Source: Desulfacinum infernum DSM 9756 (lineage in GTDB: Bacteria > Desulfobacterota > Syntrophobacteria > Syntrophobacterales > DSM-9756). From it: 57,963 nt of DNA. The translations under genes and the position numbers were made by a program. Where the stretch lies: contig NZ_FQVB01000031.1 in the NCBI RefSeq assembly GCF_900129305.1, positions 1 to 57,963 on the forward strand, in the 5' to 3' direction. Below are positions 49,800 through 57,963 of the stretch, piece after piece (within the stretch, counting starts at the first letter, position 1; every line of letters begins with the position of its first letter). The notes under the pieces are model-generated. The model was not told the DNA's origin, made no database searches, and was given only the letters and a program-made list of their open reading frames with translations.

Positions 49800-50363
49800 C
49801 TAGCCGGTGCCGGGAAAAAGATCTTCTACTGCATCCAGCAGGGTCGTGTAAATGGGCACGTGGGCCGGAAGGGGGCCGGAGATCCCGTCCCGGCGAAGAA
49901 GCACGGGCCGGCATCCGGCGTTTCGGGCCGCGTCCAGGTCCGATACCTTGTCGCCCACGAAGAAGGTCTGCGATGGATCCAGGGGGTAGAGGCGGGCGGC
50001 CGCCCGGAGCATCCCGGGGGCGGGCTTGCGGCATTGGCAGCCCTCGTCCGGCCGGTGCGGGCAGAAGAAGGCGGCGGTGATGTCCCCGCCGTATCGTCGG
50101 ATCTCGGCCGCCATGTTCCGGTGAAGCTCGAAGAAGGCGTCGAAGCCCATGAGGCCGCGGTTCAAGGCCGACTGGTTGCTCACGACCACCACGCCCACGC
50201 GCCGCTCCCGAAGGATCCGAAGGGCGTCCAGGGCGTCCGGGTAGAAGTGGAACTCGTCCCAACTCTTGATGTAGTGGGGGCTGTCGCGGTTCAACACCCC
50301 GTCCCGGTCCAGGAAGACGAACCGGGAGACGTCCGGCTCCACGTGGTTGATCCACACGATCAT
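49800..50363 (-). CDS. gmhB: D-glycero-D-manno-heptose 1,7-bisphosphate 7-phosphatase
   Basis: A 187-residue HAD-IIIA phosphatase of the GmhB family in LPS heptose synthesis. Motif I is FLDRDGVLNRD, motif II SNQSALNRG, the zinc loop CPHRPDEGCQCRKP, and motif IV VGDKVSDLDAARNAGC. The ATG at 50363 (MIVWINHVEP) is chosen; a longer reading from 50411 adds 16 residues without similarity. It is divergent from rnc. Confidence 0.88.
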   Translation of the reverse strand: MIVWINHVEPDVSRFVFLDRDGVLNRDSPHYIKSWDEFHFYPDALDALRILRERRVGVVVVSNQSALNRGLMGFDAFFELHRNMAAEIRRYGGDITAAFFCPHRPDEGCQCRKPAPGMLRAAARLYPLDPSQTFFVGDKVSDLDAARNAGCRPVLLRRDGISGPLPAHVPIYTTLLDAVEDLFPGTG

Positions 50364-50412
50364 GGGATCGGCCCTTTCATGCCGGGGGATGATCCGGTTT
50401 TCATCTGGCACC

Positions 50413-50441
50413 TTGACAGGACTTGGGGTTGCGGAAAGAAT
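50413..50441 (+). promoter_or_regulatory. promoter of rnc
   Basis: TTGACA (50413-50418), then AAGAAT after 17 bases (50436-50441), about 70 bases before rnc. Confidence 0.6.
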
Positions 50442-50512
50442 CAGGGAACACTCTCGAAAAGGCGTGCCTTCCGAACGATGGCACTCCTATCTGGTAGCAG
50501 GAAAAGGCGGAC

Positions 50513-51223
50513 ATGGCAACTTCCTTGCAAAAGCTGACCGATGCTCTGGAACATCGATTCCGGGATCCCTCGCTCCTCCGACAGGCCCTGGTGCACCGGT
50601 CCTACGCCCACGAAAACCCGGAAAAGGCGGCGGGGGACAACGAGCGTTTGGAATTTCTGGGCGATGCGGTCCTGAGCGTCACCATGGCGCACCTGCTGGT
50701 GGAGCGGTTTCCGGATCTGAACGAGGGGGATTTGTCCAGGCTGCGGGCGTCGCTGGTAAACGAGAGGCGCCTGGCCCAGGTGGGCCGGGCCATGGGCCTG
50801 GGCCGGCTTCTCCTGTTGGGGAAAGGCGAGGAGCAGTCCGGCGGGCGTGACAAGCCGTCGCTCATCGCCGACGCTGTGGAGGCCGTGCTGGGGGCCGTCT
50901 ATCTGGACGGGGGCCTGGAGGCGGCCTTCCGGGTGGTGCGGAAGTTCCTGGGTCCTCTGCTGGAAGAGGAAGCGGAGGCGGCCGATCCCTTGAGGACGCT
51001 GGACAAGGACTTCAAGACCCGGCTGCAGGAGATCACCCAGGCCCGCTTCCGCCGGACGCCGGCCTATGCCGTGGAAGGCGAGGACGGCCCGGACCACGAC
51101 AAGACCTTCCACGTGGCCGTGACCCTGGACGACGAAATTTTGGCCCGGGGGTCTGGAAAGAGCAAGAAGGCCGCCGAACAGGACGCGGCCCGAAAGGCCG
51201 TGGAAAGGCTGGGGGAGTCGTGA
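50513..51223 (+). CDS. rnc: ribonuclease III
   Basis: A 236-residue double-strand-specific RNase. The catalytic signature is ERLEFLGDAVLS and the second acidic set is in LIADAVEAVLGAVYLDGG. The C-terminal dsRNA-binding domain runs from KTRLQEITQARFRRTPAY to KSKKAAEQDAARKAVE. It would process rRNA precursors and any long hairpins, such as those predicted from the paired heptad arrays. Its stop overlaps the start of the broken nucleotidyltransferase gene (TGATG). Confidence 0.95.
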   Translation: MATSLQKLTDALEHRFRDPSLLRQALVHRSYAHENPEKAAGDNERLEFLGDAVLSVTMAHLLVERFPDLNEGDLSRLRASLVNERRLAQVGRAMGLGRLLLLGKGEEQSGGRDKPSLIADAVEAVLGAVYLDGGLEAAFRVVRKFLGPLLEEEAEAADPLRTLDKDFKTRLQEITQARFRRTPAYAVEGEDGPDHDKTFHVAVTLDDEILARGSGKSKKAAEQDAARKAVERLGES

Positions 51224-51975
51224 TGGACAGGAAAGGTGCCGCCACCTTTGTTCCGGCGCCCACGGGGTGGACCGTGCACCGACTCGAGGAGCGGGAGCGG
51301 GAAAAGTGCCTGGAGGTGATCGCGGAGGTCCTGCGTCGCCGGGACGCGATTGTTTTTTCCCTGAATTGGACGGTTCTTTCTAATGGACAGCTCCTGAAGG
51401 GCGGGCGTAAAGCCCGCCCCTACAAAAAGCCCCGGACCCATTGGGTAGGGGCGGGGTTTATCCCCGCCCGCTAATCACGCGGTGTAAGAGACACCCGAAG
51501 AAAAAATCGCTCAGATTAGGCAAAAGAAATGCAATGCTCCCTTGGGTAGGGGCGGGGTTTATCCCCGCCCGCTAATCACGCGGTGTAAGAGACACCCGAA
51601 GAAAAAATCGCTCAGATTAGGTTTTCCTATGCCCATGGATCCTTTGCGGCCGGGGAACCTTTCCGGGACGTGGACATCGCCGTCTGGCTGCGGGCCGACC
51701 GAGCCGTTTCTTCCCGATTCCATTACGAAGACGAGCTCTCGGAAGCTGTGCGCGGTGCGATTCGCTCCGTGCTGCAGAGGAATCTTCCCGCGGATGTTCG
51801 GATTCTCAATGAAACCCCCATCCCGTTTCAATTCCGAGTGTTTCAAGGGCGGGTGCTTTCGAGTGCAGACGATGAGTTTCGGCTCGACCGGGTGACTTAC
51901 GTGATAAGCCGGTACCTGGACATGAAACCCTTGCTTGATCAGGCCCTAAAGGACATCCTGCATGGCGGCTCCTAA
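51223..51975 (+). pseudogene. MNT-type nucleotidyltransferase broken by a MITE
   Basis: The 5' part (51223-51360) encodes 46 residues ending RRRDAIVFS. The 3' part resumes at 51628 with YAHGSFAAGEPFRDVDIAVWLRAD, the GSxxxG...DVDIAV nucleotidyltransferase motif, and runs to ...ALKDILHGGS at 51975. Between them 267 bases (family B repeat plus TTTTCC duplication) bring a stop at 51472-51474. The insert length is a multiple of three and both parts are in one frame. Intact MNT proteins pair with HEPN toxins; no HEPN gene is seen downstream. Confidence 0.85.
51361..51621. mobile_element. family B MITE insertion with partial tandem copy
   Basis: A full 159-bp copy (51361-51519) with ends CTGAATTGGACGGTTCTTTC and the complement of CTAATCTGAGCGATTTTTTC is followed by a second copy of its right half (about 51543-51620, nearly identical to 51444-51519). 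The flanks share TTTTCC (51355-51360 and 51622-51627), a likely 5-6 bp target duplication. Confidence 0.82.
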
Positions 51976-52103
51976 TATTTGCCATCACGGGGCGGCGCGC
52001 AAGGTCGGCCGGGTGCCCGAGGAGTACGCCCGGCGTGCCGCGTCCTGGTTGGAGATGCCGAAGGACTGCGATGTGTGAGTTTGCGACGCGAGAAGCCGGA
52101 ACT

Positions 52104-52213
52104 GTAGGGGCGAAAGATCTTTCGCCCCTACACTCACCGGGCCTTCCAAGTCCCTGAGCGTGAGCTGCAAGGACCGCATCTTTCGTAGCGCAGCCCTTGA
52201 GGGCTGCGACGAA
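52104..52213. repeat. palindromes upstream of the radical SAM gene
   Basis: A perfect 28-bp palindrome centred on AAAGATCTTT (GTAGGGGCG ... CGCCCCTAC, 52104-52131) is followed by half a family A element, GTAGCGCAGCCCTTGAGGGC at 52186-52205. No gene is seen in 51976-52291. Confidence 0.7.
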
Positions 52214-52291
52214 GCCCCCACGCGACCGGTTCTTTCGCGCTTGGGGCGGCCGGGATCGTCGGCTTCGGAAGTTGCTGCAGGAGACCTCCGC

Positions 52292-53350
52292 GTGAAAAGG
52301 CCCGTCATCTATCCCGTCTTTCTGCCCCAGCAGGGGTGCCCCTTCCGGTGCGTCTATTGCAACCAGCACGCCGTGACGGGCCTGCCGGAGCGGGCGCCGT
52401 CGGACGCCGTGACCCATGGCGTGAAGGCGGTGGCCGAACACGGCCGGCGGGCGCTGGAAACGGGAAGGCCCGGCGAAATCGCCTTCTACGGCGGCACCTT
52501 CACGGCGCTGGACCGGGAGTCCCTGCGGGCTCTTCTCCGGGAAGCGGCCTCCTGGACGGATCGGGGCGCCTTTACGGGGATCCGCTTTTCCACCCGCCCG
52601 GACGCCCTGGAAGGGGACGTTCTGGATCTTCTGGCGGAATACCCCGTTCGCACGGTGGAAATCGGAGCCCAGAGCCTGGACGACGCGGTGCTGGAAGCTT
52701 CACGGCGGGGCTACGACGCGGCCCGGGTGACGGCGGCCTGCCGCGCGGTGCGGGAATGGGGCCGGCGGCTGGGATTGCAGCTCATGGTGGGCCTTCCCAC
52801 CGAAACGGAAGACCGGTGGCGCCGAAGCGTGCTGCGGGTGGTGGAACTCGCCCCCGACTTCGTGCGGCTCTACCCGACCCTGGTCCTTTCCGGTACGATG
52901 CTGGCCCGCTGGTACCGGGACGGCCGCTACCGGCCCCTGGAACTGGAAGAGGCCGTGGACCGGTGCGCCTGGGCCGCGGACCGCTTCGATAAGGCGGGCA
53001 TTGCCATCGCCCGCATGGGCCTGCATCCCGATCCCGCCCTGGACGCCCCCGGCGCGGTGCTTTCCGGCCCCCGCCATCCGGCCTTCGGCCACCTGGTCCG
53101 CTCCCGCCAGTGGCGCCGCCGCGTGGACGCCGCCTTGGAACGGGCGGCGGCCCGTTGGAACGGTGGGAGCCAAGCCGGACAGGGGGATGCCGAACCGTCC
53201 CCGGCCTCGCTCGAGGTCCACGCGCCCCCCCGCCGGCTGAGCGAAGTCATGGGTCCGCTCCGGAGCAACGTGTCCCATTGGAAGGATCGCTGGGGATTCC
53301 GGCAGGTATGGGTGCAGGAAGCCGATGCCTTTCGGGTCCGCTTCCAGTGA
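52292..53350 (+). CDS. radical SAM protein, Elp3-like N-terminal type
   Basis: A 352-residue radical SAM enzyme. The cluster motif is GCPFRCVYCNQ (Cys 16, 20, 23), followed by AFYGGTFTALDRESL, RFSTRPDAL, TVEIGAQSLDDAVLEASRRGY and LMVGLPTETEDRW. This is the Elp3/COG1243-like type without an acetyltransferase domain. The GTG start at 52292 (VKRPVIYPVFLPQQG) has CAGGAGACC upstream. Location near rnc is common in related anaerobes, but the substrate is unknown. Confidence 0.85.
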   Translation: MKRPVIYPVFLPQQGCPFRCVYCNQHAVTGLPERAPSDAVTHGVKAVAEHGRRALETGRPGEIAFYGGTFTALDRESLRALLREAASWTDRGAFTGIRFSTRPDALEGDVLDLLAEYPVRTVEIGAQSLDDAVLEASRRGYDAARVTAACRAVREWGRRLGLQLMVGLPTETEDRWRRSVLRVVELAPDFVRLYPTLVLSGTMLARWYRDGRYRPLELEEAVDRCAWAADRFDKAGIAIARMGLHPDPALDAPGAVLSGPRHPAFGHLVRSRQWRRRVDAALERAAARWNGGSQAGQGDAEPSPASLEVHAPPRRLSEVMGPLRSNVSHWKDRWGFRQVWVQEADAFRVRFQ

Positions 53351-53544
53351 GGCCTTCTCCCCCTTTACTTGCTTCCGCCGATTGTTCTAATCTACAGAAA
53401 AAGCCTTTCCTTTCCTGCGGTTGCTGAATCCGACGAGACGCCGTTCGCTTTCACCGCCGAACCTCTGTGGGCATCGGGCATGAGTCATCCGCGTCCAAGC
53501 GCGGTTTTCTTTCACAGGAACCCGAGGACCGAAAGGAGGTTGCC

Positions 53545-54525
53545 ATGACGGGGATCAGACGGTTTGTGTGGGTCGGAGTCGTGACGGTCGGGATGGTCCT
53601 GGTTGCCGTGGGGGGAGTCGCCTCGGCGGGCGACTGGGGCCCGGGACCGTGGCCGGGACAGCTTCGGCTGGGCGGGTTCGGCGGCTTGGGGGGTGCGGAG
53701 CCCCGCGCGGAGGGGTTCGCCAACCTGTTCGTACCCTTCTGGGGGGATTCCCGGGCGCTGGCATTCCTGGACGCCACGGGCCGCATGGACGACGACGATG
53801 CGGAGACGGTGAGCGTGGGCGTGGGATTTCGGCTGATGCACCGAACGGATTGGATCCTGGGGGCCAACGCCTACTACGACCATGACTGGACCCGGTTCGG
53901 AAACGATTTCGAACGCATGGGTTTGGGCGTGGAGGTCCTGGGCCGGTGGGTGGAAGCCCGGGCCAACGGCTACCTGGCGGTGGGGGACGAGAAGGAGAGG
54001 GTTCCCGAGCGGGACTTCGTGAGGTCGGCCAACGGCGCGACGGTCACCTACCGGGCCTATGAGGAGGCCCTGGAAGGGCTCGACGCGGAGGTGGGCGTGC
54101 TGGTGCCGGTGGTGAGCGACCGGGTGGAGACGCGGGTTTTTGCCGGGGGCTACTGGTTCGATTCGGACGTGGGGGACAACCTGGAAGGATTCCGGGGCAG
54201 GCTGGAGGTTCGTCCCAACGCGTACGTGTGCATCAGCCTGGAAGTGCTGGACGATGACGACCGGGGGACGGACACCTTCGTCGGCGGCTGGATCAACATC
54301 CCCCTTTCCGCCGAGGGAGTGAAGGACGCCTTGGCGTCCCTGGGTTCGATCTTTCGTTTTTCGGCGGGCCCGCGCACCATGGCCCAGCGCATGGTCCAGC
54401 GGGTCGTCCGGGATCCCCGGGTCTTCCAGCCCCTCCGGTATGAGAAGCGGACGGCGGCGTCCCCCGAAGGCCCTTCCGAACGCGTTGAAAGTCCTGTGAA
54501 CGGCGGCGAAAGTTTGCCTCTTTAA
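53545..54525 (+). CDS. inverse-autotransporter-type beta-barrel protein
   Basis: A 326-residue exported protein. A signal peptide (MTGIRRFVWVGVVTVGMVL...ASAG) is followed by a segment matching the IAT_beta (intimin/invasin-type) barrel: GFRLMHRTDWILGANAYYDHDWTRFGNDFERMGLG, then VLGRWVEARANGYL and later strands ending VGGWINIPLS. There are no passenger Ig-like repeats; after the barrel only about 75 residues remain, rich in Arg, Pro and Ser. It is most likely an outer-membrane barrel of unknown role. An AAAGGAGG site supports ATG 53545. Confidence 0.75.
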   Translation: MTGIRRFVWVGVVTVGMVLVAVGGVASAGDWGPGPWPGQLRLGGFGGLGGAEPRAEGFANLFVPFWGDSRALAFLDATGRMDDDDAETVSVGVGFRLMHRTDWILGANAYYDHDWTRFGNDFERMGLGVEVLGRWVEARANGYLAVGDEKERVPERDFVRSANGATVTYRAYEEALEGLDAEVGVLVPVVSDRVETRVFAGGYWFDSDVGDNLEGFRGRLEVRPNAYVCISLEVLDDDDRGTDTFVGGWINIPLSAEGVKDALASLGSIFRFSAGPRTMAQRMVQRVVRDPRVFQPLRYEKRTAASPEGPSERVESPVNGGESLPL

Positions 54526-54589
54526 GAGGGAGACGGGGAGGGCGCGGAGACCTGATACACGATCATCCAATGCCTCGCTGAGAACCATC

Positions 54590-54625
54590 GGGTCGCTGCG
54601 GGGCTCCGGCCCCGCGGCTACCCGG
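54590..54625. repeat. family A half palindrome
   Basis: CTGCGGGGCTCCGGCCCCGC then GGCTACCCGGG, lying at the 3' end of the sugar transferase fusion gene. Confidence 0.6.
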
Positions 54626-54630
54626 GTCGC

Positions 54631-56208
54631 CTAGTCCTTGGATCGGATGCGGTCTTCGCGTCCCCTGCCCAGGAGGGTCTCCACGATATAGCGCAAGTAA
54701 TCGGCGGGCGTCAGGGTTTCAATCAGGCGCCGATCGGTTTCGGCCAGGAGTTCCGGCGTGGACATGTCGATGCCTTTAACTTGGGCGAGGCCCGTGATGC
54801 CGGGCCGGGCCCGGTGGACCCCGAGTTTTTCTCTCGCCTCGATGAGCTCCCTCTGAGAGTAAAGGCAGGGGCGCGGTCCCACCAGGCTCATGTCTCCTTT
54901 CAGCACGTTGAAGAGCTGCGGCAGTTCGTCCAGCTTGGTGCGCCTGAGCCGGCGCCCCAAGGGCGTGACGTGAGCCGGATCCGCCATGTGCGTGGCCACG
55001 GAAGGGGTTTCGGGCTTCATGGTCCGGAATTTGACCAGGGTGAAGGGTTGTCCGTGGCGCCCCACGCGGACCTGGCGGAAAAGAGGGGAATGGCCGTCCC
55101 GGTTGTTGAGCGCGCAGATCACGGCCATGAGAGGCGCCGCCGCCGCGAGTCCCAGTGCCGAAAAAAGCACATCGGACACGCGGATCCAGCGGGAATTCGG
55201 GGGCTGCTCTGCGCGCGGGTCCATTCTCTGCGGACGGCGGCGGGTATACGCGGCGGCCGCCTTCTGTTGGGCCGTGCGCCGGAGCGCCTCGTCCACGCCC
55301 ACGGGCGGCACCCAACCCAATAGGCGCCGGGCCTTGAAAATATCCAGCTGAAAGGAACCCAGGAGACGGCGGACCATGTCCTGTCTTCCCAGGAGCTGGG
55401 CGGTTGTCTCCAGGAGCGGCGCGGGAACGGGGAGCAGCCTTGGGGAGCGGCGTCCCATGGCAAGCGCCAGGCGGCGCAGCAGCTCGGCCGTCGAGAGATC
55501 TTCTCCGTCCGAGACCAAGAAGGCATGTCCCGCGGCGGCCGGATGCTCTACGCAGGTTTCAATCAGATCCACCAAATTGTCCAGGGCCGCCAGGCTTCGG
55601 CGGTTGTCGCGAACCGCCCCCAGGGGCAGGGGGATGCCGCGTCTCATCCATCCCATGAGCCGCGCGAAGTTTCCCTTCACTCCCGGTCCGTAAACCAGGG
55701 GCGGGCGAATGACGACCAGCTCCATTCCCGTTTCCCGGGAGATTTCCTCCAAGGCTCTTTCCGCATCCCATTTGGAACGGGCGTAGGCGTCCTCGGGTGC
55801 CGCGGGATCATCTTCGCGAAACGGGCGGCCGGGTCTGGACGTCTCCCCATGGACCTTGGCCGAACTGATGAAGATGAACCGGCGCACGCCCGCCTCGGCG
55901 GCCCATCGGGCCAGGCGGACCGTTGCTACCGTGTTGGTGAGGTGAAAGGATCCCTCGTTGTTCTCCCGCCCGCGGGGCGGCGCGTCGACCCGGGCGGCGA
56001 GATGGATGCACACGTCCGGTTTCCAGGGGGGTAACGGATTGCTCCGGAGATGGAGGAAGTCACCGGTCTGCAATGGAACCACATCCTCCGGCAACCCGTG
56101 GGGTGTGGACCGGCCCATCGCGATGACCTGCAGGCCCTCCCGCCCCGCCAGCCGGCGCACCAGCGCGCTGCCGATGAAGCCGCTCGCTCCCGTGACCAGA
56201 ATTCGCAT
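54631..56208 (-). CDS. NAD-dependent epimerase fused to an initiating sugar-phosphate transferase
   Basis: A 525-residue fusion. Residues 1-305 form an extended SDR epimerase/dehydratase: RILVTGASGFIGSALVRRLA, then FISSAKVHGE and the catalytic YARSK. Residues 335-525 form a PglC/WbaP-like sugar transferase: one membrane helix (VLFSALGLAAAAPLMAVICAL), FRQVRVGRHGQPFTLVKFRTMK and LRRTKLDELPQLFNVLKGDMSLVGPRP. The pair would modify a nucleotide sugar and load it onto undecaprenyl phosphate at the inner membrane to start glycan assembly. A gmd gene follows upstream on the same strand. Confidence 0.88.
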   Translation of the reverse strand: MRILVTGASGFIGSALVRRLAGREGLQVIAMGRSTPHGLPEDVVPLQTGDFLHLRSNPLPPWKPDVCIHLAARVDAPPRGRENNEGSFHLTNTVATVRLARWAAEAGVRRFIFISSAKVHGETSRPGRPFREDDPAAPEDAYARSKWDAERALEEISRETGMELVVIRPPLVYGPGVKGNFARLMGWMRRGIPLPLGAVRDNRRSLAALDNLVDLIETCVEHPAAAGHAFLVSDGEDLSTAELLRRLALAMGRRSPRLLPVPAPLLETTAQLLGRQDMVRRLLGSFQLDIFKARRLLGWVPPVGVDEALRRTAQQKAAAAYTRRRPQRMDPRAEQPPNSRWIRVSDVLFSALGLAAAAPLMAVICALNNRDGHSPLFRQVRVGRHGQPFTLVKFRTMKPETPSVATHMADPAHVTPLGRRLRRTKLDELPQLFNVLKGDMSLVGPRPCLYSQRELIEAREKLGVHRARPGITGLAQVKGIDMSTPELLAETDRRLIETLTPADYLRYIVETLLGRGREDRIRSKD

Positions 56209-56283
56209 GACCGTCTCAGCTCATCTTGCGGAACGTGTTAGCGTGTGCCGGGTCAAAACCGAAACACCGCTCCCGAGGGGCTT

Positions 56284-57327
56284 CTAGAAGTTCAGATGTT
56301 CAAGTTCTCCACGGGCCGCGCGGTCCATGTCGGCCTTCACCATCATCTCCACCAGCTCTTCGAAGGTCACCTTGGGGGTCCATCCCAGTTTCGTTCTTGC
56401 CTTGGTGGAATCGCCCAGCAAGTAATCCACTTCGGCGGGCCTGTAGAACGCCGGGTTCACCCGAACGATCACGGCCCCCGTCTTCCTGTCGATGCCCTTG
56501 GTATCCGCCCCTTCGCCTTCCCAGGCGATCTGGAACCCCAGCTGGGCCGCAGCGGTCTCCACGAACTCGCGGACCGACCGGCTTTCTCCTGTGGCCAGCA
56601 CGTAGTCGTCGGCTGTGGGCTGCTGGAGCATCAGCCACATGCCTTCCACGTAATCGCCCGCGAAGCCCCAATCCCTCTTGGCGTCCAGGTTTCCCAGTTC
56701 CAGCACCTCCTGCTGGCCGTGTTTGATCTTGGCAAGACTTGCCGTAATCTTACGGGTGACGAACTCCCGGCCTCTCAGGGGGGATTCGTGGTTGAAGAGG
56801 ATTCCGGAGGAGGCGTGCATGCCGTGGGCTTCCCGGTAGTTTACCGTGATCCAGTGGCCGTAGAGTTTGGCCACCGCATAAGGGCTGCGCGGGTAGAAAG
56901 GGGTCTTCTCGTTCTGGGGCACTTCCTGCACCTTGCCGAACATCTCGGATGTCGAAGCCTGGTAGAACCTGGCCTCCGGTCGGATGGTCCGCACCGATTC
57001 CAGCAGGTAGGCGACCCCGACCGCGTTCACGTTGGTGGTGTAGATCAGCTGGTCGAAAGAGATCCCCACAAAGCTCTGGGCCGCCAGGTTGTAGATCTCA
57101 TCCGGCGCGATCTCCTGGATAGTCCGCATGATGTTGGTGAGCTCCAGGAGATCCATGGGCACCAGCTTCACCTTGCCATCCAGTTGCAGGTCGTGGAGTC
57201 GCCACAGGTTGACCGAGGCGCTGCGCCGGTAGGCCCCGTAAACTTCGTAGTCCTTTTCCAGTAGAAATTTCGCCAGGTACGCTGCATCTTGGCCTGTGAT
57301 TCCGGTAATGAAAGCACGCTTTGGCAT
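56284..57327 (-). CDS. gmd: GDP-mannose 4,6-dehydratase
   Basis: A 347-residue SDR enzyme that makes GDP-4-keto-6-deoxymannose, the precursor of fucose, rhamnose and perosamine sugars. The NADP motif is AFITGITGQDAAYLAKFLL, the active site Tyr-Lys lies in FYPRSPYAVAKLYG, and family segments LLGDSTKARTKLGWTPKVTFEELVEMMV close the chain. Length is normal (about 345-370). It shares strand and surface-polysaccharide theme with the epimerase/transferase gene 75 bases downstream. Confidence 0.95.
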   Translation of the reverse strand: MPKRAFITGITGQDAAYLAKFLLEKDYEVYGAYRRSASVNLWRLHDLQLDGKVKLVPMDLLELTNIMRTIQEIAPDEIYNLAAQSFVGISFDQLIYTTNVNAVGVAYLLESVRTIRPEARFYQASTSEMFGKVQEVPQNEKTPFYPRSPYAVAKLYGHWITVNYREAHGMHASSGILFNHESPLRGREFVTRKITASLAKIKHGQQEVLELGNLDAKRDWGFAGDYVEGMWLMLQQPTADDYVLATGESRSVREFVETAAAQLGFQIAWEGEGADTKGIDRKTGAVIVRVNPAFYRPAEVDYLLGDSTKARTKLGWTPKVTFEELVEMMVKADMDRAARGELEHLNF

Positions 57328-57743
57328 CGATTTTTCTCCCTATATTGATGAAACGAGGATGAAGAATACGTTGATTCATTGCCGTGCAATGTCCATCTTC
57401 ATTGCGCGAGTAGAAACGTGGCGGATTTACGGTGGCGCAGTCGGAACCGCTTTCCTCGCTCCTGGGCGCGGGGTCTCGGCCCTGCCTGCATCCCCGAGGC
57501 TTTCGGGTCAAAAGGCAGCTTGTGGTGGTGGTATTATAGGGGTCTGAAGGTATGGATATCCTTTTAAAACCTTTCGGGTAGCCGAATTAAGTGCCTAAGA
57601 AGTAGATTGGCCTGTAGTAGAAGACCTTAATCCGTGAGTGTGATTTTAACCAAACAAATATCAGACCTTATCTAGGGTTTTGAATTTACACGTGTTTTGT
57701 GCTATAGAGTCTCCTGTCAACCTTTCACTTGGCAGGTGCTCGC
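57328..57743. other. AT-richer spacer before an insertion sequence
   Basis: No gene is seen. Base composition becomes clearly AT-richer from about 57540, which suggests that the IS1380-like element begins in this stretch. Its exact left end cannot be fixed because the right end lies outside the window. A GCTATAG box near 57700 may be the transposase promoter. Confidence 0.4.
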
Positions 57744-57963
57744 ATGAAGAAAATTGTGATCGAACAGTCTTCGAAAGCCTTCTACAGCAGCCACTCGGGT
57801 TTGGCTCTGGTAGGGAACCTGATCAACGGCTATACAAGCCTGTGCGAACGGTTGGAAAAGGAAGTTCCCGGGCAGCCGAGGGTTTCGCACGGGGATGTGG
57901 TGAAGACCTATCTCGGTCTCCTGTGCCTGGGCAAAAGTGATTTTGAAGCCGCACAGGGAGTCG
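57744..57963 (+). CDS. IS1380-family transposase, 5' part
   Basis: 73 codons from ATG 57744 to the window edge. The sequence (SSHSGLALVGNLINGY, then DVVKTYLGLLCLGKSDFEA) matches the N-terminus of IS1380-family DDE transposases, which show SxHaGLxLVG and a GLLCxGKSDFE block. Catalytic residues lie further downstream, outside the window, so completeness cannot be judged. Confidence 0.85.
   Translation, partial: MKKIVIEQSSKAFYSSHSGLALVGNLINGYTSLCERLEKEVPGQPRVSHGDVVKTYLGLLCLGKSDFEAAQGV

Noticed and set aside
51444-51620. Two near-identical 76-bp blocks as CRISPR repeats or a phage attachment pair.
   Set aside because: They are the right half of the 159-bp MITE repeated once; a full copy elsewhere (23122-23280) explains them.
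51976-52291. A HEPN toxin gene after the nucleotidyltransferase remnant.
   Set aside because: A short frame ends in ...ARRAASWLEMPKDCDV but has no start, no HEPN RxxxxH motif and is followed by repeats.

Overview
The window reads as high-GC chromosomal DNA of a strictly anaerobic bacterium. A sulfate reducer of the Desulfobacterota (Syntrophobacter/Desulfacinum-like) is the best guess. The pointers are a seven-gene Flx-Hdr electron-bifurcation operon, an exported CbiK-type cobaltochelatase behind a cobalamin riboswitch, a selenocysteine tRNA, a TRAP transporter next to a molybdopterin oxidoreductase, a ferredoxin-type DUF362 protein and ATP-dependent PEP carboxykinase. No rRNA or species marker is present, so the lineage is inference.

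Layout. 1-290: tail of an IS21-type element. 450-3313: pcm, a SLOG-like protein, a degenerate GGDEF protein and an orphan HicB antitoxin. 3360-11576 (minus): GAF sensor, hdrCBA and flxDCBA. 12005-15733: tRNA-Pro, a diadenylate cyclase-like protein, a tandem-fused phosphofructokinase and a Slp lipoprotein. 15743-22624 (minus): DUF4198 metal protein, His-rich protein, molybdopterin oxidoreductase and TRAP genes dctPQM. 23122-24945: a MITE, cobalamin riboswitch, small ORF and cbiK. 25160-26813: four-helix-bundle gene and an IS110 element with a recognisable bridge RNA. 26799-33004: QueG-like protein, HDOD protein, tRNA-Gly, threonine dehydratase-like enzyme, pyrR and a TPR protein. 33708-44486: a long plus-strand operon of phenylacetate-CoA ligase, ACT protein, LivKHMGF transporter, a second and degenerate ligase, and a ketopantoate-reductase-like protein. 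It is preceded by a Phe-rich leader peptide and a complete attenuator. 44498-45385: a RAYT transposase between REP palindromes. 45432-51975: tRNA-Sec, DUF362, DUF1614, pckA, gmhB, rnc and a nucleotidyltransferase gene broken by a MITE. 52292-57327: radical SAM protein, inverse-autotransporter barrel, an epimerase/sugar-transferase fusion and gmd. 57744-57963: start of an IS1380-type transposase.

The most striking content lies between genes. (1) Many spacers hold arrays of 7-bp units (8-bp in one array), most of which begin with TGA, TAA or TAG. Because 7 is not a multiple of 3, such an array puts stops in all three frames. At least eleven genes end inside or exactly at an array. Spacers between co-directional genes often carry a sense array and then an antisense array, so the transcript can form a long hairpin. 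(2) The IS110 element sits inside one array. Removing 1,218 bp between two CT cores restores the 7-bp register, and the predicted bridge-RNA loops contain guides that match this target and the element's own ends. (3) The phenylacetate-CoA ligase operon carries a textbook phenylalanine attenuator, suggesting that arylacetate uptake and activation serve phenylalanine supply. (4) Three further families of dispersed palindromic repeats occur, one flanking a RAYT gene and one (159 bp with 21-bp inverted ends) having jumped into a gene.
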